DNA of 64,000 nt from contig RPFO01000701.1 in NCBI GenBank assembly GCA_009746045.1, forward strand, positions 1 through 64,000, in the 5' to 3' direction. Under the pieces are notes generated by a model. That model had not been told where the DNA came from and did not search any database. It saw only the letters and a list, made by a program, of their open reading frames with translations. Position numbers and translations under genes: made by a program. Shown piece by piece: positions 1 to 8,500 of this stretch (its first letter is position 1; each line of letters starts with the position of its first letter). The stretch is from Mesostigma viride. Taxonomy: Eukaryota; Streptophyta; Mesostigmatophyceae; Mesostigmatales; Mesostigmataceae.

Positions 1-686
1 TCCAGATGGGGTTGGGAGTGCATCCTCGGGTTGTGGTTCAGGAAGAACTTCAAAGCGGAAGGCCTGCCCCCGTCGCAATCGATGGAGTACCTCGACGGAG
101 TGTTCCTGAACTCCACCTTGGCGTCTTCCGCCTCCCTCATCTCGAGCCAGATGCGCCTCTCGTCGAAAAAGTCCTTCCTGCGCACCAGCTCCTTGATGTC
201 CAGCTTCTGGCCCAGCTTCTCGGCGTCCTTGGCGCTCCTCGAGTGCATAAAGCCGTTCCAGCAGATCTCTTTGGTGGTGTCGCAGAGGAGCTCGATCGTC
301 TTCTCCCTCTGCATGTGCGCCTTCTCCACCAGCTCGTCGTTGAGGCCGAGCTCGATCTTGTCGTTCCAGTTCTTGGCGTCGCATGACCACGTAATGAAGG
401 TACCCCGCGGAGTCGGCGTGGTGCGGATTTTGGGCGGCTCGTTGAAGAGCTGCACGGACTTCTGGAAAACGCTGCGAGCCTTCTTCAATCCGTGAAGGGA
501 GGTGCGATGGCGCTTGAACTTGTCGGTGGAAGGCCTCCCGCTGTACTCGTAGAGGAGAAAAGGGATAGGCTTCTTGTACTCGCCGAAATGCGCCTCGCCT
601 CTGGCCAGAAAAACTTCGCGCTTGAGGAAGATATCCCGCTCGCACAGGAGGATGGCGAGATCCGAGGGGCCTTGGTATTCCGCCAT
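1..686 (-). CDS. Hypothetical protein, C-terminus beyond window edge
   Basis: An open frame of 228 codons runs from an ATG at 686 leftwards to the window edge with no stop, so the gene is partial. The start is supported by a TATA box (minus-strand GGTATAAAAG at 766-775) about 85 bases upstream and by the AGCTATGGC start context seen at neighbouring genes. The visible protein begins MAEYQGPSDLAILL and is rich in charged residues and Trp. It has a Lys/Arg-rich stretch near residues 55-75 and a likely helical, acidic/basic region towards residues 130-190. No family is recognised. It is transcribed divergently from the 293-aa gene through a shared intergenic region with the CCCGTGG motif cluster. 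Plus-strand frames over the same bases lack any promoter signal and are considered shadows. Confidence 0.72.
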   Translation of the reverse strand, partial: MAEYQGPSDLAILLCERDIFLKREVFLARGEAHFGEYKKPIPFLLYEYSGRPSTDKFKRHRTSLHGLKKARSVFQKSVQLFNEPPKIRTTPTPRGTFITWSCDAKNWNDKIELGLNDELVEKAHMQREKTIELLCDTTKEICWNGFMHSRSAKDAEKLGQKLDIKELVRRKDFFDERRIWLEMREAEDAKVEFRNTPSRYSIDCDGGRPSALKFFLNHNPRMHSQPHL

Positions 687-1310
687 AGCTGCGAAAGTGT
701 GAGAGGAGAGTGTTGGGTGCGTTGAGCGAGTGGGATGCGAGTGGCGAGACGAGGTGGGGAGGCGCCTTTTATACCTTGCTGCCACTTCTTGACGAGATCT
801 CCCGTGGTCGAGTGCTGAAGTCCGCATATCGCTTCGTGGCGAGCCACGAGCCGCTAGATAGGCGCGTGCAACCGTAACCGTCGTCGTAACCGCGCAAAGT
901 GTCCCGTGGACACTGGCGACCACGGGATTTTTTTCTTCTAGAAGCGTAACCGTAACTATCTTGTCCCAGTAGACCGTGGAAGGCCACGGGATTTTTTCCG
1001 CGGCGGCGTAACCGTAACTATCCGATTCCGTAACCGCCGGATATTTTTTCCCGTGGCTGCGTGGCCGCGAAAACCCTGTCCCCGTGGACAAAGTAACCGC
1101 CGGAAAGTTCTCCTGTGGCAGCGTGGCCGCGCAAATAAATATCCCCGTGGTGGACCGCGGCCCAGTAACGGCCGAAAAGTGGCTACGTGGCTAATTCAGC
1201 ACCTTGTAACCGCCCGGCGGCCTGGAAGGTATAAAACCCGGTGCACGACCACGGGGCTCTCACCTCGCTCTCACTAGCACCTGATATCTAACTCTCTCTC
1301 TCTCTCAGCT
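687..1310. promoter_or_regulatory. Divergent promoter region with CCCGTGG/TAACCG cluster
   Basis: TATA boxes face both ways: 766-775 for the minus-strand gene and 1229-1237 (GGTATAAAA) for the 293-aa gene. Between them lie about eight exact CCCGTGG or CCACGGG heptamers, near 800, 900, 921, 981, 1048, 1080, 1142 and 1246. They are interleaved with TAACCG and GTAACCGTAACTAT motifs and T-runs. The same combination recurs upstream of other genes in this gene-dense region. The untranslated leader of the 293-aa gene ends in a CT repeat (about 1290-1306). TAACCG/CGGTTA resembles a Myb-type site, but the binding factor is unknown. Confidence 0.65.
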
Positions 1311-2192
1311 ATGGCCGACCAGATCGCTCATACAGTGTACCAAGTCCCAGAGCTTTACGAACTCCGTGAGAAAACGGATCCATTTGGTGACTTCTCCGAG
1401 TTCAGGGTCTTGTGCGTGGGGGAGTTCGCTGAGGTGGGTCAACTGGTGGCTCAAACCAAGCTAACGGGGATGAGGGCCATGACCAAGGTGACAGCTCACG
1501 TTATGAATCAATTTGCAAAAATGGGGGGCTTTCCAGACTCTGTGGAAATGCTTTTTGCCCACTGCGCGCTCGTTTCCCCGACTCAGCTCAAGAACGGCCG
1601 TTCTGTGCCCTCTCATGAGTGGACCATGCTGCCCAGGAAAAAAAATGAAGAGCCCGTTCTTCAGAAGATAAGGCCTTTCGCCTTTGAAGCGTTTTGGCAT
1701 CATGAATTGGATCCGAATGGCAACCCCATTCCGCTCCAAGTCAACTTCCCCGTATCCGCCAAGCAGCCTCATCCGATTCTCAAGGTGGGCATCATCTGGG
1801 CTCCGGCCTACTCCGTGCTGGATTGGTCTGTGATGTTCAACGTTACCCAGGCGGATATGGTTCCCTCCGCCCCCGGCGCGCCGAAGACGCGCTTGGAGAA
1901 AATTCATGCCAAGTTTCACCTCCCCATGCCCGGTTCATGGACGCCTATCACCACGTACCTGACTTCCGCTAGCCAGCTCGAGGAAACCCCTGCAATAATC
2001 AAGGAAATTCAACTCAAGACTCAGGCGGCTCGGGTGGAGATGGAGGATGCTGAGAAACGTGCCTGGCAGGAGCAGTGCCAGAGGATCCGGGAAGACCACA
2101 TTGCTAGGATGCACGCCGAGATGGCCAAGGCCAATCCTTCCACTGAAATTGTCGTTGCTGGAAAGCAAGTGGATGTATCTCTGGTTCAGTAA
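1311..2192 (+). CDS. Hypothetical 293-aa protein with C-terminal coiled coil
   Basis: The ATG at 1311 lies about 80 bases after a GGTATAAAA box and follows a CT-rich leader, in the CAGCTATGGC context shared by neighbours. The protein has a mixed alpha/beta-looking body (residues 1-220) with several conserved-looking Trp and Pro residues. From about residue 225 to 275 it has a strongly charged heptad-like helix rich in Glu, Lys, Arg, Ala and Gln, which is a probable coiled coil. No signal peptide, membrane segment or catalytic motif is evident, and the family is not recognised. It stops at 2192 and is followed by an AT-rich tract with ATTAATGAAAAA (2215-2226), a motif repeated after other genes here. 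Confidence 0.75.
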   Translation: MADQIAHTVYQVPELYELREKTDPFGDFSEFRVLCVGEFAEVGQLVAQTKLTGMRAMTKVTAHVMNQFAKMGGFPDSVEMLFAHCALVSPTQLKNGRSVPSHEWTMLPRKKNEEPVLQKIRPFAFEAFWHHELDPNGNPIPLQVNFPVSAKQPHPILKVGIIWAPAYSVLDWSVMFNVTQADMVPSAPGAPKTRLEKIHAKFHLPMPGSWTPITTYLTSASQLEETPAIIKEIQLKTQAARVEMEDAEKRAWQEQCQRIREDHIARMHAEMAKANPSTEIVVAGKQVDVSLVQ

Positions 2193-2576
2193 ATGATCCT
2201 TGTGTATTATTTTTATTAATGAAAAACCATTTTCACACAAACTTGAATACCAACAATGAGTCAAACACAATTGCATGCCAAGTGGCAAAATACTTCAAGT
2301 AGTATTTCCGGACGGGTCCGTACACTATCCGTAAGTCGTAACTGAAACCCTGTTGATAAGCCCATACGGCGTCGCGTCGTTGGTAACCGAATTCCCTTGG
2401 ATAAGGCCGTACAGCGCCGCGCCACTCGTAACCGAAATCCAGTGGATAAGTAACCGAAACTCTGTGTCCCCGTGGACAGCCGCTCCCGAGAGGTACAAAG
2501 ACTCCAAGTTTGCGACTTGTTTCCCATCTCGCTCTCGTTTTCTCTCGCGCAATCCCTCTTGCACTCTCATCCATCC
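2193..2576 (+). promoter_or_regulatory. 3' flank of 293-aa gene and promoter of 325-aa gene
   Basis: The first part is AT-rich with the gene-end motif at 2215-2226. From about 2310 there are degenerate repeats of GTAACCGAA and GTGGATAAG with one exact CCCGTGG near 2469. A TATA-like GGTACAAAG at 2492-2500 sits about 85 bases before the ATG at 2577, the same spacing as GGTATAAA at other genes. No gene was found in this interval. Confidence 0.5.
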
Positions 2577-3554
2577 ATGGCTCCCGCTACCAGGTCCTCT
2601 GTTCGCCTCAACAACACCCCGCTGTTCCCTCTCTCCTTGGCAGCCATATCCAAGCGAAAGAAGCACGCCTGCAAGAAGCCTGTCCTCGTGGAGCACAGCG
2701 ACGAGTCGAACCCCGTCAAGGACTCCGCTTTCGACTTGGTGAGGCCGCGTATCTGCGACACCTGTTTCCACATGCCGACGGACTTTTTCTACCTCTTCAA
2801 AAACGACCAAAGCTCCGTCGAGTGCAAGTGCGATGGCTGCGTCAAGGCCATCCCTCAAATCGCCGACTTCGTGCACAAGTACTCGGATTCGCTCATGCGC
2901 TACCGAGTCCCTGAGCAAGATACGCCACCTCGCCGCTCCTATTCGTGCGTGGAGTGCATGTCGTACGTCACTGGAGCTGCCTTCGTCCACGATACGCCTG
3001 CAACGCAGCATATGCGCAACAAGACCACTCTGTGCGAGCCCTGCTACCAAAAGAAGGTCGTGATCGCAATTCGCAAGTTGAAGGTGGCCGACAACGAAGT
3101 CAGAACAGAAAAGGAGAACGAGCTCGTGCAGAGTTTCGTGAGGGACTGGAAGATGGACACGCAGGTCGGGGAGCAAGGGACTTCTCTCTACCTGCAGAAC
3201 TCGAACGTGGCGAGCTGTTGGCCCCCGAAGGAGTGCTCCACCTGCACGGTGAGGTTCTTGCACGACGTCATGTCTGCCTATATTGTCCCGGACCAGTTCT
3301 CGGACCAGATCCGCGTCCGCTGCCACAATTGCGCAAGGAACGCGCCCTTCAAGGCGAAGATCCTCTTGGAGGGGTACAGCCAAGACAACGGCATGAAGAA
3401 GCTCCTGGAAAAACCAAAAGACCAGAGGGACGAGTTTGTCCCCTTTGGAGTCAACTTGCAGCCCATGAACAGAGCCGAGGAGAAGCAGTTCCTCCGCGGC
3501 GTGCTTGACCTTCTCGTGACTGAGGGAAAACCACTGCTTTTTGGGCGCAAGTGA
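2577..3554 (+). CDS. 325-aa protein with three four-cysteine zinc-binding modules
   Basis: The start at 2577 (CCATCCATGGC) is chosen because it lies about 85 bases after the TATA-like element; an in-frame upstream start would fall in the leader. The protein has three CxxC-CxxC pairs: C60/C63 with C85/C88, C124/C127 with C153/C156, and C220/C223 with C249/C252. The inner spacings are 21, 25 and 25 residues. This regular layout looks like three zinc-ribbon or treble-clef-like modules, which implies zinc binding and perhaps nucleic-acid or protein contact. A Lys-rich patch (residues 26-34) could be a nuclear localisation signal. No named family is recognised. The C-terminal 70 residues are charged and probably helical. 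Spacing to the downstream small membrane gene is 55 bases. Confidence 0.75.
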   Translation: MAPATRSSVRLNNTPLFPLSLAAISKRKKHACKKPVLVEHSDESNPVKDSAFDLVRPRICDTCFHMPTDFFYLFKNDQSSVECKCDGCVKAIPQIADFVHKYSDSLMRYRVPEQDTPPRRSYSCVECMSYVTGAAFVHDTPATQHMRNKTTLCEPCYQKKVVIAIRKLKVADNEVRTEKENELVQSFVRDWKMDTQVGEQGTSLYLQNSNVASCWPPKECSTCTVRFLHDVMSAYIVPDQFSDQIRVRCHNCARNAPFKAKILLEGYSQDNGMKKLLEKPKDQRDEFVPFGVNLQPMNRAEEKQFLRGVLDLLVTEGKPLLFGRK

Positions 3555-3609
3555 TGCAGTATAGGAAACACGATTGAGTGATATTATTTATTTTTATAAT
3601 GAAAAGACC
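3555..3609 (+). promoter_or_regulatory. Short AT-rich spacer with ATAATGAAAAGA motif
   Basis: The spacer ends in T-rich sequence and ATAATGAAAAG (3597-3607), just before the ATG at 3610. A nearly identical block (ATAATGAAAAGAC at about 3829-3841) precedes the next gene. It resembles the motif found after the stop codons of other genes, so it could act as the 3' end signal of the upstream gene, as part of the next gene's leader, or both. Confidence 0.4.
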
Positions 3610-3798
3610 ATGATCATTGTGTCCATCATCAAAGCATTATTGCTGTACTATCTCATTTGCGTCAACCTCTCCTTAGCATGGGAACACTTGTACATGGAAC
3701 ACACGCGCAAATCGTTTGACAAATTCCCTTGGAATAAGCGTATTCTCCTAGTGCTGGTGTTCTCCCCCGCAGTCCCGTTCGGGTTACTCGGCTTTTAG
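3610..3798 (+). CDS. Small membrane protein, tandem paralogue 1 (62 aa)
   Basis: The protein begins MIIVSIIKALLLYYLI, a hydrophobic N-terminal helix (about residues 1-23). A charged middle contains HTRKSFDKFP (residues 31-40), and a second hydrophobic segment follows (about 44-62). It is predicted to span or insert into a membrane twice. It is a clear paralogue of the next frame: the first 16 residues are identical and the HTR-S motif is shared. The ATG at 3610 is preferred over longer in-frame readings because homology with the paralogue starts exactly there. Function is not recognised. Confidence 0.6.
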   Translation: MIIVSIIKALLLYYLICVNLSLAWEHLYMEHTRKSFDKFPWNKRILLVLVFSPAVPFGLLGF

Positions 3799-3841
3799 GC
3801 GCAACCCCGATTGACAAAATTATGTCCATAATGAAAAGACA

Positions 3842-4045
3842 ATGATCATTGTGTCCATCATCAAAGCACTACTGCTGTACTATCTCATACTCGCGAACAT
3901 AGCCTTAGCATACGACCACCTGTATTCGGGGCACACGCGCGAATCGTACGAAAACTACCCCTTATCTAAACGTATTAAGCTTGCATTGTTCACGCCCGTA
4001 TTTATTCCGGCCATGGTCCTATTCGGGGGGCCTTGGAGGCGCTAA
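3842..4045 (+). CDS. Small membrane protein, tandem paralogue 2 (67 aa)
   Basis: This is a duplicate of the preceding small gene, starting with the same MIIVSIIKALLLYYLI helix followed by an LAYDHLY-GHTRES motif. A second hydrophobic stretch (about residues 46-62) ends in a basic WRR tail. The duplication includes about 13 bases upstream of the ATG, which argues that both are real coding units. It lies 43 bases after the previous stop. Function is not recognised; a two-helix membrane peptide is the most that can be said. Confidence 0.6.
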   Translation: MIIVSIIKALLLYYLILANIALAYDHLYSGHTRESYENYPLSKRIKLALFTPVFIPAMVLFGGPWRR

Positions 4046-4366
4046 CCCCCCACCCGCTGGAAGACCACGGGACTTAGCCGATTTTCACAAGTCGCGCAAC
4101 CCGGGAAAACGGGTCACTTTCGCGGAGCGTAGTAAGGGCCCGAAGATGTTTTGCCACGGGAATCCCGCGGTAGGTGCCTTACTACAAAAACCTAAAGTGA
4201 CCCCCTTTTGGAGGGCTGACAGGCATGCACAATAACATGTCATTCCTCGTGGTAAAGCATGGAAATAAACACATGTAATGATATTTATTAATGAAACAAT
4301 TCTTTATTCCAGATTATATTGCATCATTACATTGCATTGGTCACACGTAAACCTTGTCAGTACTAT
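4046..4366. other. Intergenic region containing the palindrome boundary
   Basis: No convincing gene is seen. CCACGGG motifs occur at 4065 and 4154, with a CTTAGCCG motif near 4073. The inverted repeat begins at 4182. Bases left of it have no counterpart at the end of the right arm (22750 onwards). AT-rich sequence with TATTAATGAAA at about 4288-4298 lies just beyond the minus-strand chromodomain-like gene and carries its likely 3' end signals. Confidence 0.6.
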
Positions 4367-4419
4367 TTACTGGTCCTCATCATCAGAGGATTCCTCCTCT
4401 TGATTTCCCTCATCAGGGA

Positions 4420-5484
4420 TTAAGGGCATGTCCTTGGTTCCTCTCCCCTGAGTCTTTCTGGCCTGCTCAGCAGCAGCAGCCTGGTCAATGGCAGCCTGCT
4501 CAAGAGCAGCCTGCTTGGCAGCCAGCTTGGCTGCCTGCTTGTTAGCGTGCCTGGCAGCGCGCCTGGCAGCTCTATCAGGATCAAGTTGCTCGTCAGGAAC
4601 AGGCTGCTGCCCCCCAGAAGCGGCTGGTCAATAAAAACAGGTTGCTGCGGTACGTAAAATGACCCCTGCTGGGGAGCAGGCTGCTGCAAAAAAACAGATG
4701 CCTGCTGCGGAGCTGGCTGGAATACAGGCTGGGGGGCAACAGGTACATACACAGCAGCCTGTCTTGCGATGAGGTCAGCCAGCTGCTTTTGCACTGCTGC
4801 CTTCTCTTCTTCTGACTTCTTGAGCCGCTCTGCAATCTCATCTGAATCCATCTTGGTCTTGGGAGGCGTTTCGTTGTGCGAAGGTTCGTCGTTGCTCTGA
4901 TAGCTTAGCTCTTGTTCGTCTTGTTCCACGGGAGCCGTCTGTGGGCGGCTCTCACGTCGAATCCGCTTTGTTTGCGGCTCGTGTGCTGCATTGCGCTCTG
5001 CCTGGATTTCATGCCAGCGCCGCCTAACATCGGTGTGGTCGGCCTTGTTTCCAGCCTTGCACTTCGCCTTGGTGCTGACAAAATCCTGCACAAACGAGGC
5101 TACTGCTGCGTCGCAGTTGCTTGCAAGCATGTCGATAGGCTCCCAGCTGAATTTCTGTATTTTCTGACCTTTGACGGCGCATTCCATAAGGTGTTCTTTC
5201 GTAAAATCCCACTCAATCAGGAGCAAGAGATTGTCGCCTTCGAACTTTGCATCTGAAATAGAAGCTATCTCCCATTCATCACGCTCCTTGTTCATTCCAT
5301 AGCCAGATGGGCCGACATCGGTCTGCATCATGGCACGCTTTTCCTCCCTGACCTTGACACGCTTACTTTTCGTGTCTGCAGTTTCTTCTTTGTGAAAAGT
5401 GGACTCCATCTTGTGGAGCCGCCGCCCCACATGGGTAAAAAGGGACGTGAGCGGTATTTTCTTTAAAATAGTTTCATGATCCAT
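4420..5484 (-). CDS. Chromodomain-like protein, left-arm copy with frameshifted C-terminus
   Basis: The ATG is at 5484, with a TATA box (minus-strand TATAAAT) near 5612-5619. The encoded protein is 354 aa. Residues about 70-135 match the chromodomain pattern: a W71-E-I start, hydrophobic strands, an E-W92-D-F94 segment like the family's VKWKG, then a F-S-W114-E-P segment like TWEP, and a C-terminal helix ending VASFVQDF. W71, W92 and F94 are candidates for an aromatic cage. A basic linker (residues 150-180) follows, then a coiled coil (about 212-240) and a Gln/Pro-rich region. Compared with the right arm, one base is missing from a C-run near 4611. The last residues are therefore read in another frame and the Ala/Gln-rich acidic tail is lost; the original stop would be at 4367-4369. 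The change could be real or a homopolymer error. Confidence 0.7.
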   Translation of the reverse strand: MDHETILKKIPLTSLFTHVGRRLHKMESTFHKEETADTKSKRVKVREEKRAMMQTDVGPSGYGMNKERDEWEIASISDAKFEGDNLLLLIEWDFTKEHLMECAVKGQKIQKFSWEPIDMLASNCDAAVASFVQDFVSTKAKCKAGNKADHTDVRRRWHEIQAERNAAHEPQTKRIRRESRPQTAPVEQDEQELSYQSNDEPSHNETPPKTKMDSDEIAERLKKSEEEKAAVQKQLADLIARQAAVYVPVAPQPVFQPAPQQASVFLQQPAPQQGSFYVPQQPVFIDQPLLGGSSLFLTSNLILIELPGALPGTLTSRQPSWLPSRLLLSRLPLTRLLLLSRPERLRGEEPRTCP

Positions 5485-6042
5485 GGCTGCCTGCCACAAA
5501 TTCCTCCTTGTATGCTCGACAGGCCTTTGCTTTTATTTATTGTTAAAAGCCTTCATGGCGGCGACTGGCCAGTGGGTCGACCGCAAGGGCCGACTGGCCA
5601 GGGCGAATCTATTTATACAAGTCCGTGGCTTGCCAGTAACTACAATTATGAATTGTGAGCGCCACTCCGTCGGTACTTTGTCAGTAATTAAAATTGCACA
5701 AGTCCCGAGCACCGTGTCATACGCCCTTACTTCTGTCGTACGCAGTACCGGCGCGGCGTTAGGCGTGTTTCTGTGCAAAGTCCCGAATTTTCACCAAGTC
5801 CTGGGCACTAAGGGGGCCGTGCTAGTAAGTGTAGCTCCTAAACGGCTAAGTCTTTTTGAATTCTGTCACTTGCACCCTGTTTTGTATGCTTAGTATATGC
5901 TACGTACCTATTGCATTTGTTAATTGGCCTATTTATAATGCATGAGATGTGAGGACTCTTTGTTTACGTAAACGCTTTTATTAGAAAATAAAATACAGTA
6001 ATCATTTCAACACTCCTTTTCTCAATGTAGGAGTGGAAGTAC
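5485..6042 (-). promoter_or_regulatory. Promoter of chromodomain-like gene and 3' flank of 239-aa gene
   Basis: A minus-strand TATAAAT box (about 5612-5619) lies roughly 134 bases upstream of the ATG, further than at the other genes. The region has one CCACGGAC motif beside the TATA box rather than a CCCGTGG cluster, so this promoter differs in class. An ACGGCTAAGT motif near 5840 also occurs near 7061. At 5976-5984 (minus-strand TAATAAAAG) is a likely polyadenylation-type signal of the 239-aa gene. No further gene was found. Confidence 0.5.
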
Positions 6043-6762
6043 TTATTTGTACATCGCATGCGCCTTCCTCCGTTCATGGCTTGGCTTCAAAAGGCTGCAC
6101 TCCCTGCAGCTGACATAGCCATTGGCCAGTTGGTTCTTCCACACGTCTAACTCCCACTTGCACAGTTCCTCCATCTTCTGCATCCGGGGGGGGCGGTGGT
6201 GAGGAGCCACGCTTGTCTCGAGGGCCTTGCGCACCGCCTCCTTCATGCGATTGATGAGCTCGAGCCCGTGCTCTTCTGCCGTGCGTTCCTTCTCGAGATC
6301 CGGCACGGACTTGATGTACTCGTGAGCGACAAGGTCAGCGTCGTGTCCGAAGACGATGACAGCCCAGAACATCTTGTCAAACACATTCTGGGCAAGGCAC
6401 GCCAGATGCTTCCTGTAGCAGTGAGCCTCGGCGACCCACCTCTTCGCTTGACGGAGAAAGATATAGGGCTTCTTGCCAATCAGCAACCGCTTGCACATCT
6501 TGAGATCGCATGAAGTCATGTGGCGCAGCTCGCCAGGGTTCCTTCGGCGTCTGCGGGAGCGCATCTGAATCTCCTTCTCAATGGCCTTCAGCAGCTCAGT
6601 GGCTTCGATCGTCTTTTCCTCTTTCACCTTCTCAAACTGGACCTGCGTGGCCTTGTTGATTCCACACAGTTTGGGCCACGAGAGCTCCACGAGGCGGTGC
6701 ACGATTTCTGCAGGCAGGCTGTCGAAGGTGGCAGCCATAGCTGGTTTCGCGGAGTCAGCCAT
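6043..6762 (-). CDS. 239-aa protein with F-box-like N-terminus, left-arm copy
   Basis: The start at 6762 sits in the CAGCTATGGC context, about 70 bases after a TATTAAG box; the frame is open further upstream, but that part lies in the promoter. Residues 13-29 (F-D-S-L-P-A-E-I-V-H-R-L-V-E-L) resemble the start of an F-box, which would link targets to an SCF ubiquitin ligase. This is a weak, short match. A run of six Arg-rich residues (about 69-75) could be a nuclear localisation signal. Several Trp, Cys and His residues lie in the second half, including a CxxC near the C-terminus (CREC). No enzyme motif is seen. The right arm has an identical copy at 14719-15438. Confidence 0.65.
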   Translation of the reverse strand: MADSAKPAMAATFDSLPAEIVHRLVELSWPKLCGINKATQVQFEKVKEEKTIEATELLKAIEKEIQMRSRRRRRNPGELRHMTSCDLKMCKRLLIGKKPYIFLRQAKRWVAEAHCYRKHLACLAQNVFDKMFWAVIVFGHDADLVAHEYIKSVPDLEKERTAEEHGLELINRMKEAVRKALETSVAPHHRPPRMQKMEELCKWELDVWKNQLANGYVSCRECSLLKPSHERRKAHAMYK

Positions 6763-7234
6763 AGCTGTTTTCGTGGTAGTGGTGGATGGAGAGGAGGATA
6801 GCTGCGAGAGTTGTTGCGTCTCGCGACTTAATAGACGAAGGGATATCCACATCTGCCACGGGATTGGTCCGCGCCCTGTGGATAAGCGCGACGCGCGCGT
6901 CCTGTGGATAAGCGCGGCGCGAATACGGAACGGCGCGGCGCGAGTACGGACCGGTGCACGTCCACGGGATTCTGCCACGTGGCACGTGCCATTTCCCGTG
7001 GTGACGGCGCCAGAAGTATAAATCTAAAACCGCGCTAAATTCAAATTTTTGCCAAGTCTCAACGGCTAAGTATTATTAAATTTGGACACTTGGGACGTGT
7101 GCAATTGTTAATTTTACTTTGATTGCAAGCATGGAAAATAAGACATGATGTTCGTGTGAATTGTTTTCATTAAAAATATAATTACTCTTTAATTGTACAC
7201 AAGTCCACGGGACTAGAGAGATTCTCTGAACTAT
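6763..7234. promoter_or_regulatory. Promoter of 239-aa gene and 3' flank of 421-aa gene
   Basis: Upstream of the minus-strand gene are a TATTAAG-type box (6826-6834) and two near-identical GTGGATAAGCGCG repeats (about 6878-6915). CCACGGG/CCCGTGG occur near 6857, 6971 and 6995, with G-box-like CACGTG between them (6977-6990). Near 7061 is ACGGCTAAGT. At 7164-7174 the minus strand reads TTAATGAAAAC, the motif that follows several stop codons here. No gene was found. Confidence 0.5.
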
Positions 7235-8500
7235 TTACAGGGCACGCGGGGCGGCCAGTTGGTTCATGACAGCTGCATAGCAGGACTCTGCGGAGTCGTA
7301 GCGGAAAAACGGGAAGGACAGGTCGTGCTTGGAGTCCTTGCCCTCGCAGATGGGGCAGGAGACACTCTTGGTGCCAGCCTCCCGCAGAGTGTCGAGGACG
7401 CACTCGCTGCAGACGACGTCGTTGTCGATGCTGTGGCCGTTGGCGGTGAAGAGGTAGTGCGCCTTCTTGTTGCACACCTTGCAGGTCTTGGAGGGCACGT
7501 CCAACTGGTGGTTGCAGCCCATCTGCTTGCTGGCAGCCTTGACGCCGCAGAACTTGTTCTTCAGATGCTCGAACTCCTTGGCGCCGGGAGTGACGGTGCT
7601 GTTGAGGTTGGACTCGGACATCGTGAAAGAGACGAAGCTGAGGTAGGAGACATAGTTGCGCTTCTCGCACTCCCACTTGATCCTGGAGACCTCCTTGGTG
7701 AAGTCGCTCTTGAAGTTCTCGATGTCGACCTTGGGCTTCTTGACGGCGTCGTTGAACAGCCCGCAAGACCTCAGGTAGTCGTTTGTGTCCTCCTGCTTCC
7801 TCTTGTAGCCACCGCGAAGAAAGGGCTGGTCGCGCTCCTCGACCTTGACGTTGACCTTGCCAGGGTCGGTGGGGCCGGTGAGAGCAAAGTTCGGCTCAGA
7901 GACGGTGTAGGTGCCTGACGTGGGCCACTTGATGAACTCGGCGGTGTCCTCCATATCCGGGTAGATCTGGAGCAGCTCGGGGAACCTCTTCTTCGTCCGC
8001 TCGTGCTCGAACGCGAACTGCTCGAATGCGGGGTCCCAGCAGCTGATGCAGTGCTCGGCCTTGCCGTTGCAGTCGATCTTGAGGAGATCCACACGAGTCG
8101 GCTTCTTGCACTTGGCGCAGTCCTTCGTGGGGATGCTCTTCAGCATGTTGTTCTGCTGAAGGTACTCGCACGAGTCGCAGAAATGGCCGTCGCAGGGGGA
8201 AAAGCTGTGATTGTTGCGCATCTTGTAATCCTCGTCAAACTCGCAGAAGTGCTTGAGAGACCTCATCTTGTCGCAGCCGACGCAGCGAATGCGCTTCTTG
8301 TTCATCATGATGTTGCTCGTCTCGTAGTGATCCATCATGTCGTTCAAAACGCTGCGAGAAGCCTCAGGAAGGTGGACTTCGCATGCATGCTCGCCGGTGA
8401 CTGGGTGGAAAAGAATGTTGAAGTGGCGAGTTTTCTTGACTTTGGGAGCACTGTGCGGCCCACGCTGGCGAGGAGCAGAGATGGCGGAGGAGGTAGCCAT
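7235..8500 (-). CDS. 421-aa Cys-rich protein with RING-like C-terminus, left-arm copy
   Basis: The ATG at 8500 is used because the in-frame ATG at 8590 lies at or upstream of the TATA box (GGTATAAATG, 8579-8588). The N-terminal part has clustered cysteines, C73/C76, C86, C103, C108/C111, C128/C131, C144 and C151/C154, suggesting two or three zinc sites. The C-terminal part has C340-x2-C343, H356, C364-x2-C367 and C382-P-I-C385, an order close to a RING finger with the usual CPIC ending. A RING would suggest E3 ubiquitin-ligase activity, but the C3/H4 pair is not canonical. A basic K-K-P-K-V stretch near residue 254 could be a nuclear signal. It is divergent from the 352-aa gene across a shared promoter. 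The right-arm copy is 12981-14246. Confidence 0.72.
   Translation of the reverse strand: MATSSAISAPRQRGPHSAPKVKKTRHFNILFHPVTGEHACEVHLPEASRSVLNDMMDHYETSNIMMNKKRIRCVGCDKMRSLKHFCEFDEDYKMRNNHSFSPCDGHFCDSCEYLQQNNMLKSIPTKDCAKCKKPTRVDLLKIDCNGKAEHCISCWDPAFEQFAFEHERTKKRFPELLQIYPDMEDTAEFIKWPTSGTYTVSEPNFALTGPTDPGKVNVKVEERDQPFLRGGYKRKQEDTNDYLRSCGLFNDAVKKPKVDIENFKSDFTKEVSRIKWECEKRNYVSYLSFVSFTMSESNLNSTVTPGAKEFEHLKNKFCGVKAASKQMGCNHQLDVPSKTCKVCNKKAHYLFTANGHSIDNDVVCSECVLDTLREAGTKSVSCPICEGKDSKHDLSFPFFRYDSAESCYAAVMNQLAAPRAL

Noticed and set aside
31-495. Plus-strand frame at the left edge
   Set aside because: It is the antisense of a promoter-supported minus-strand gene.
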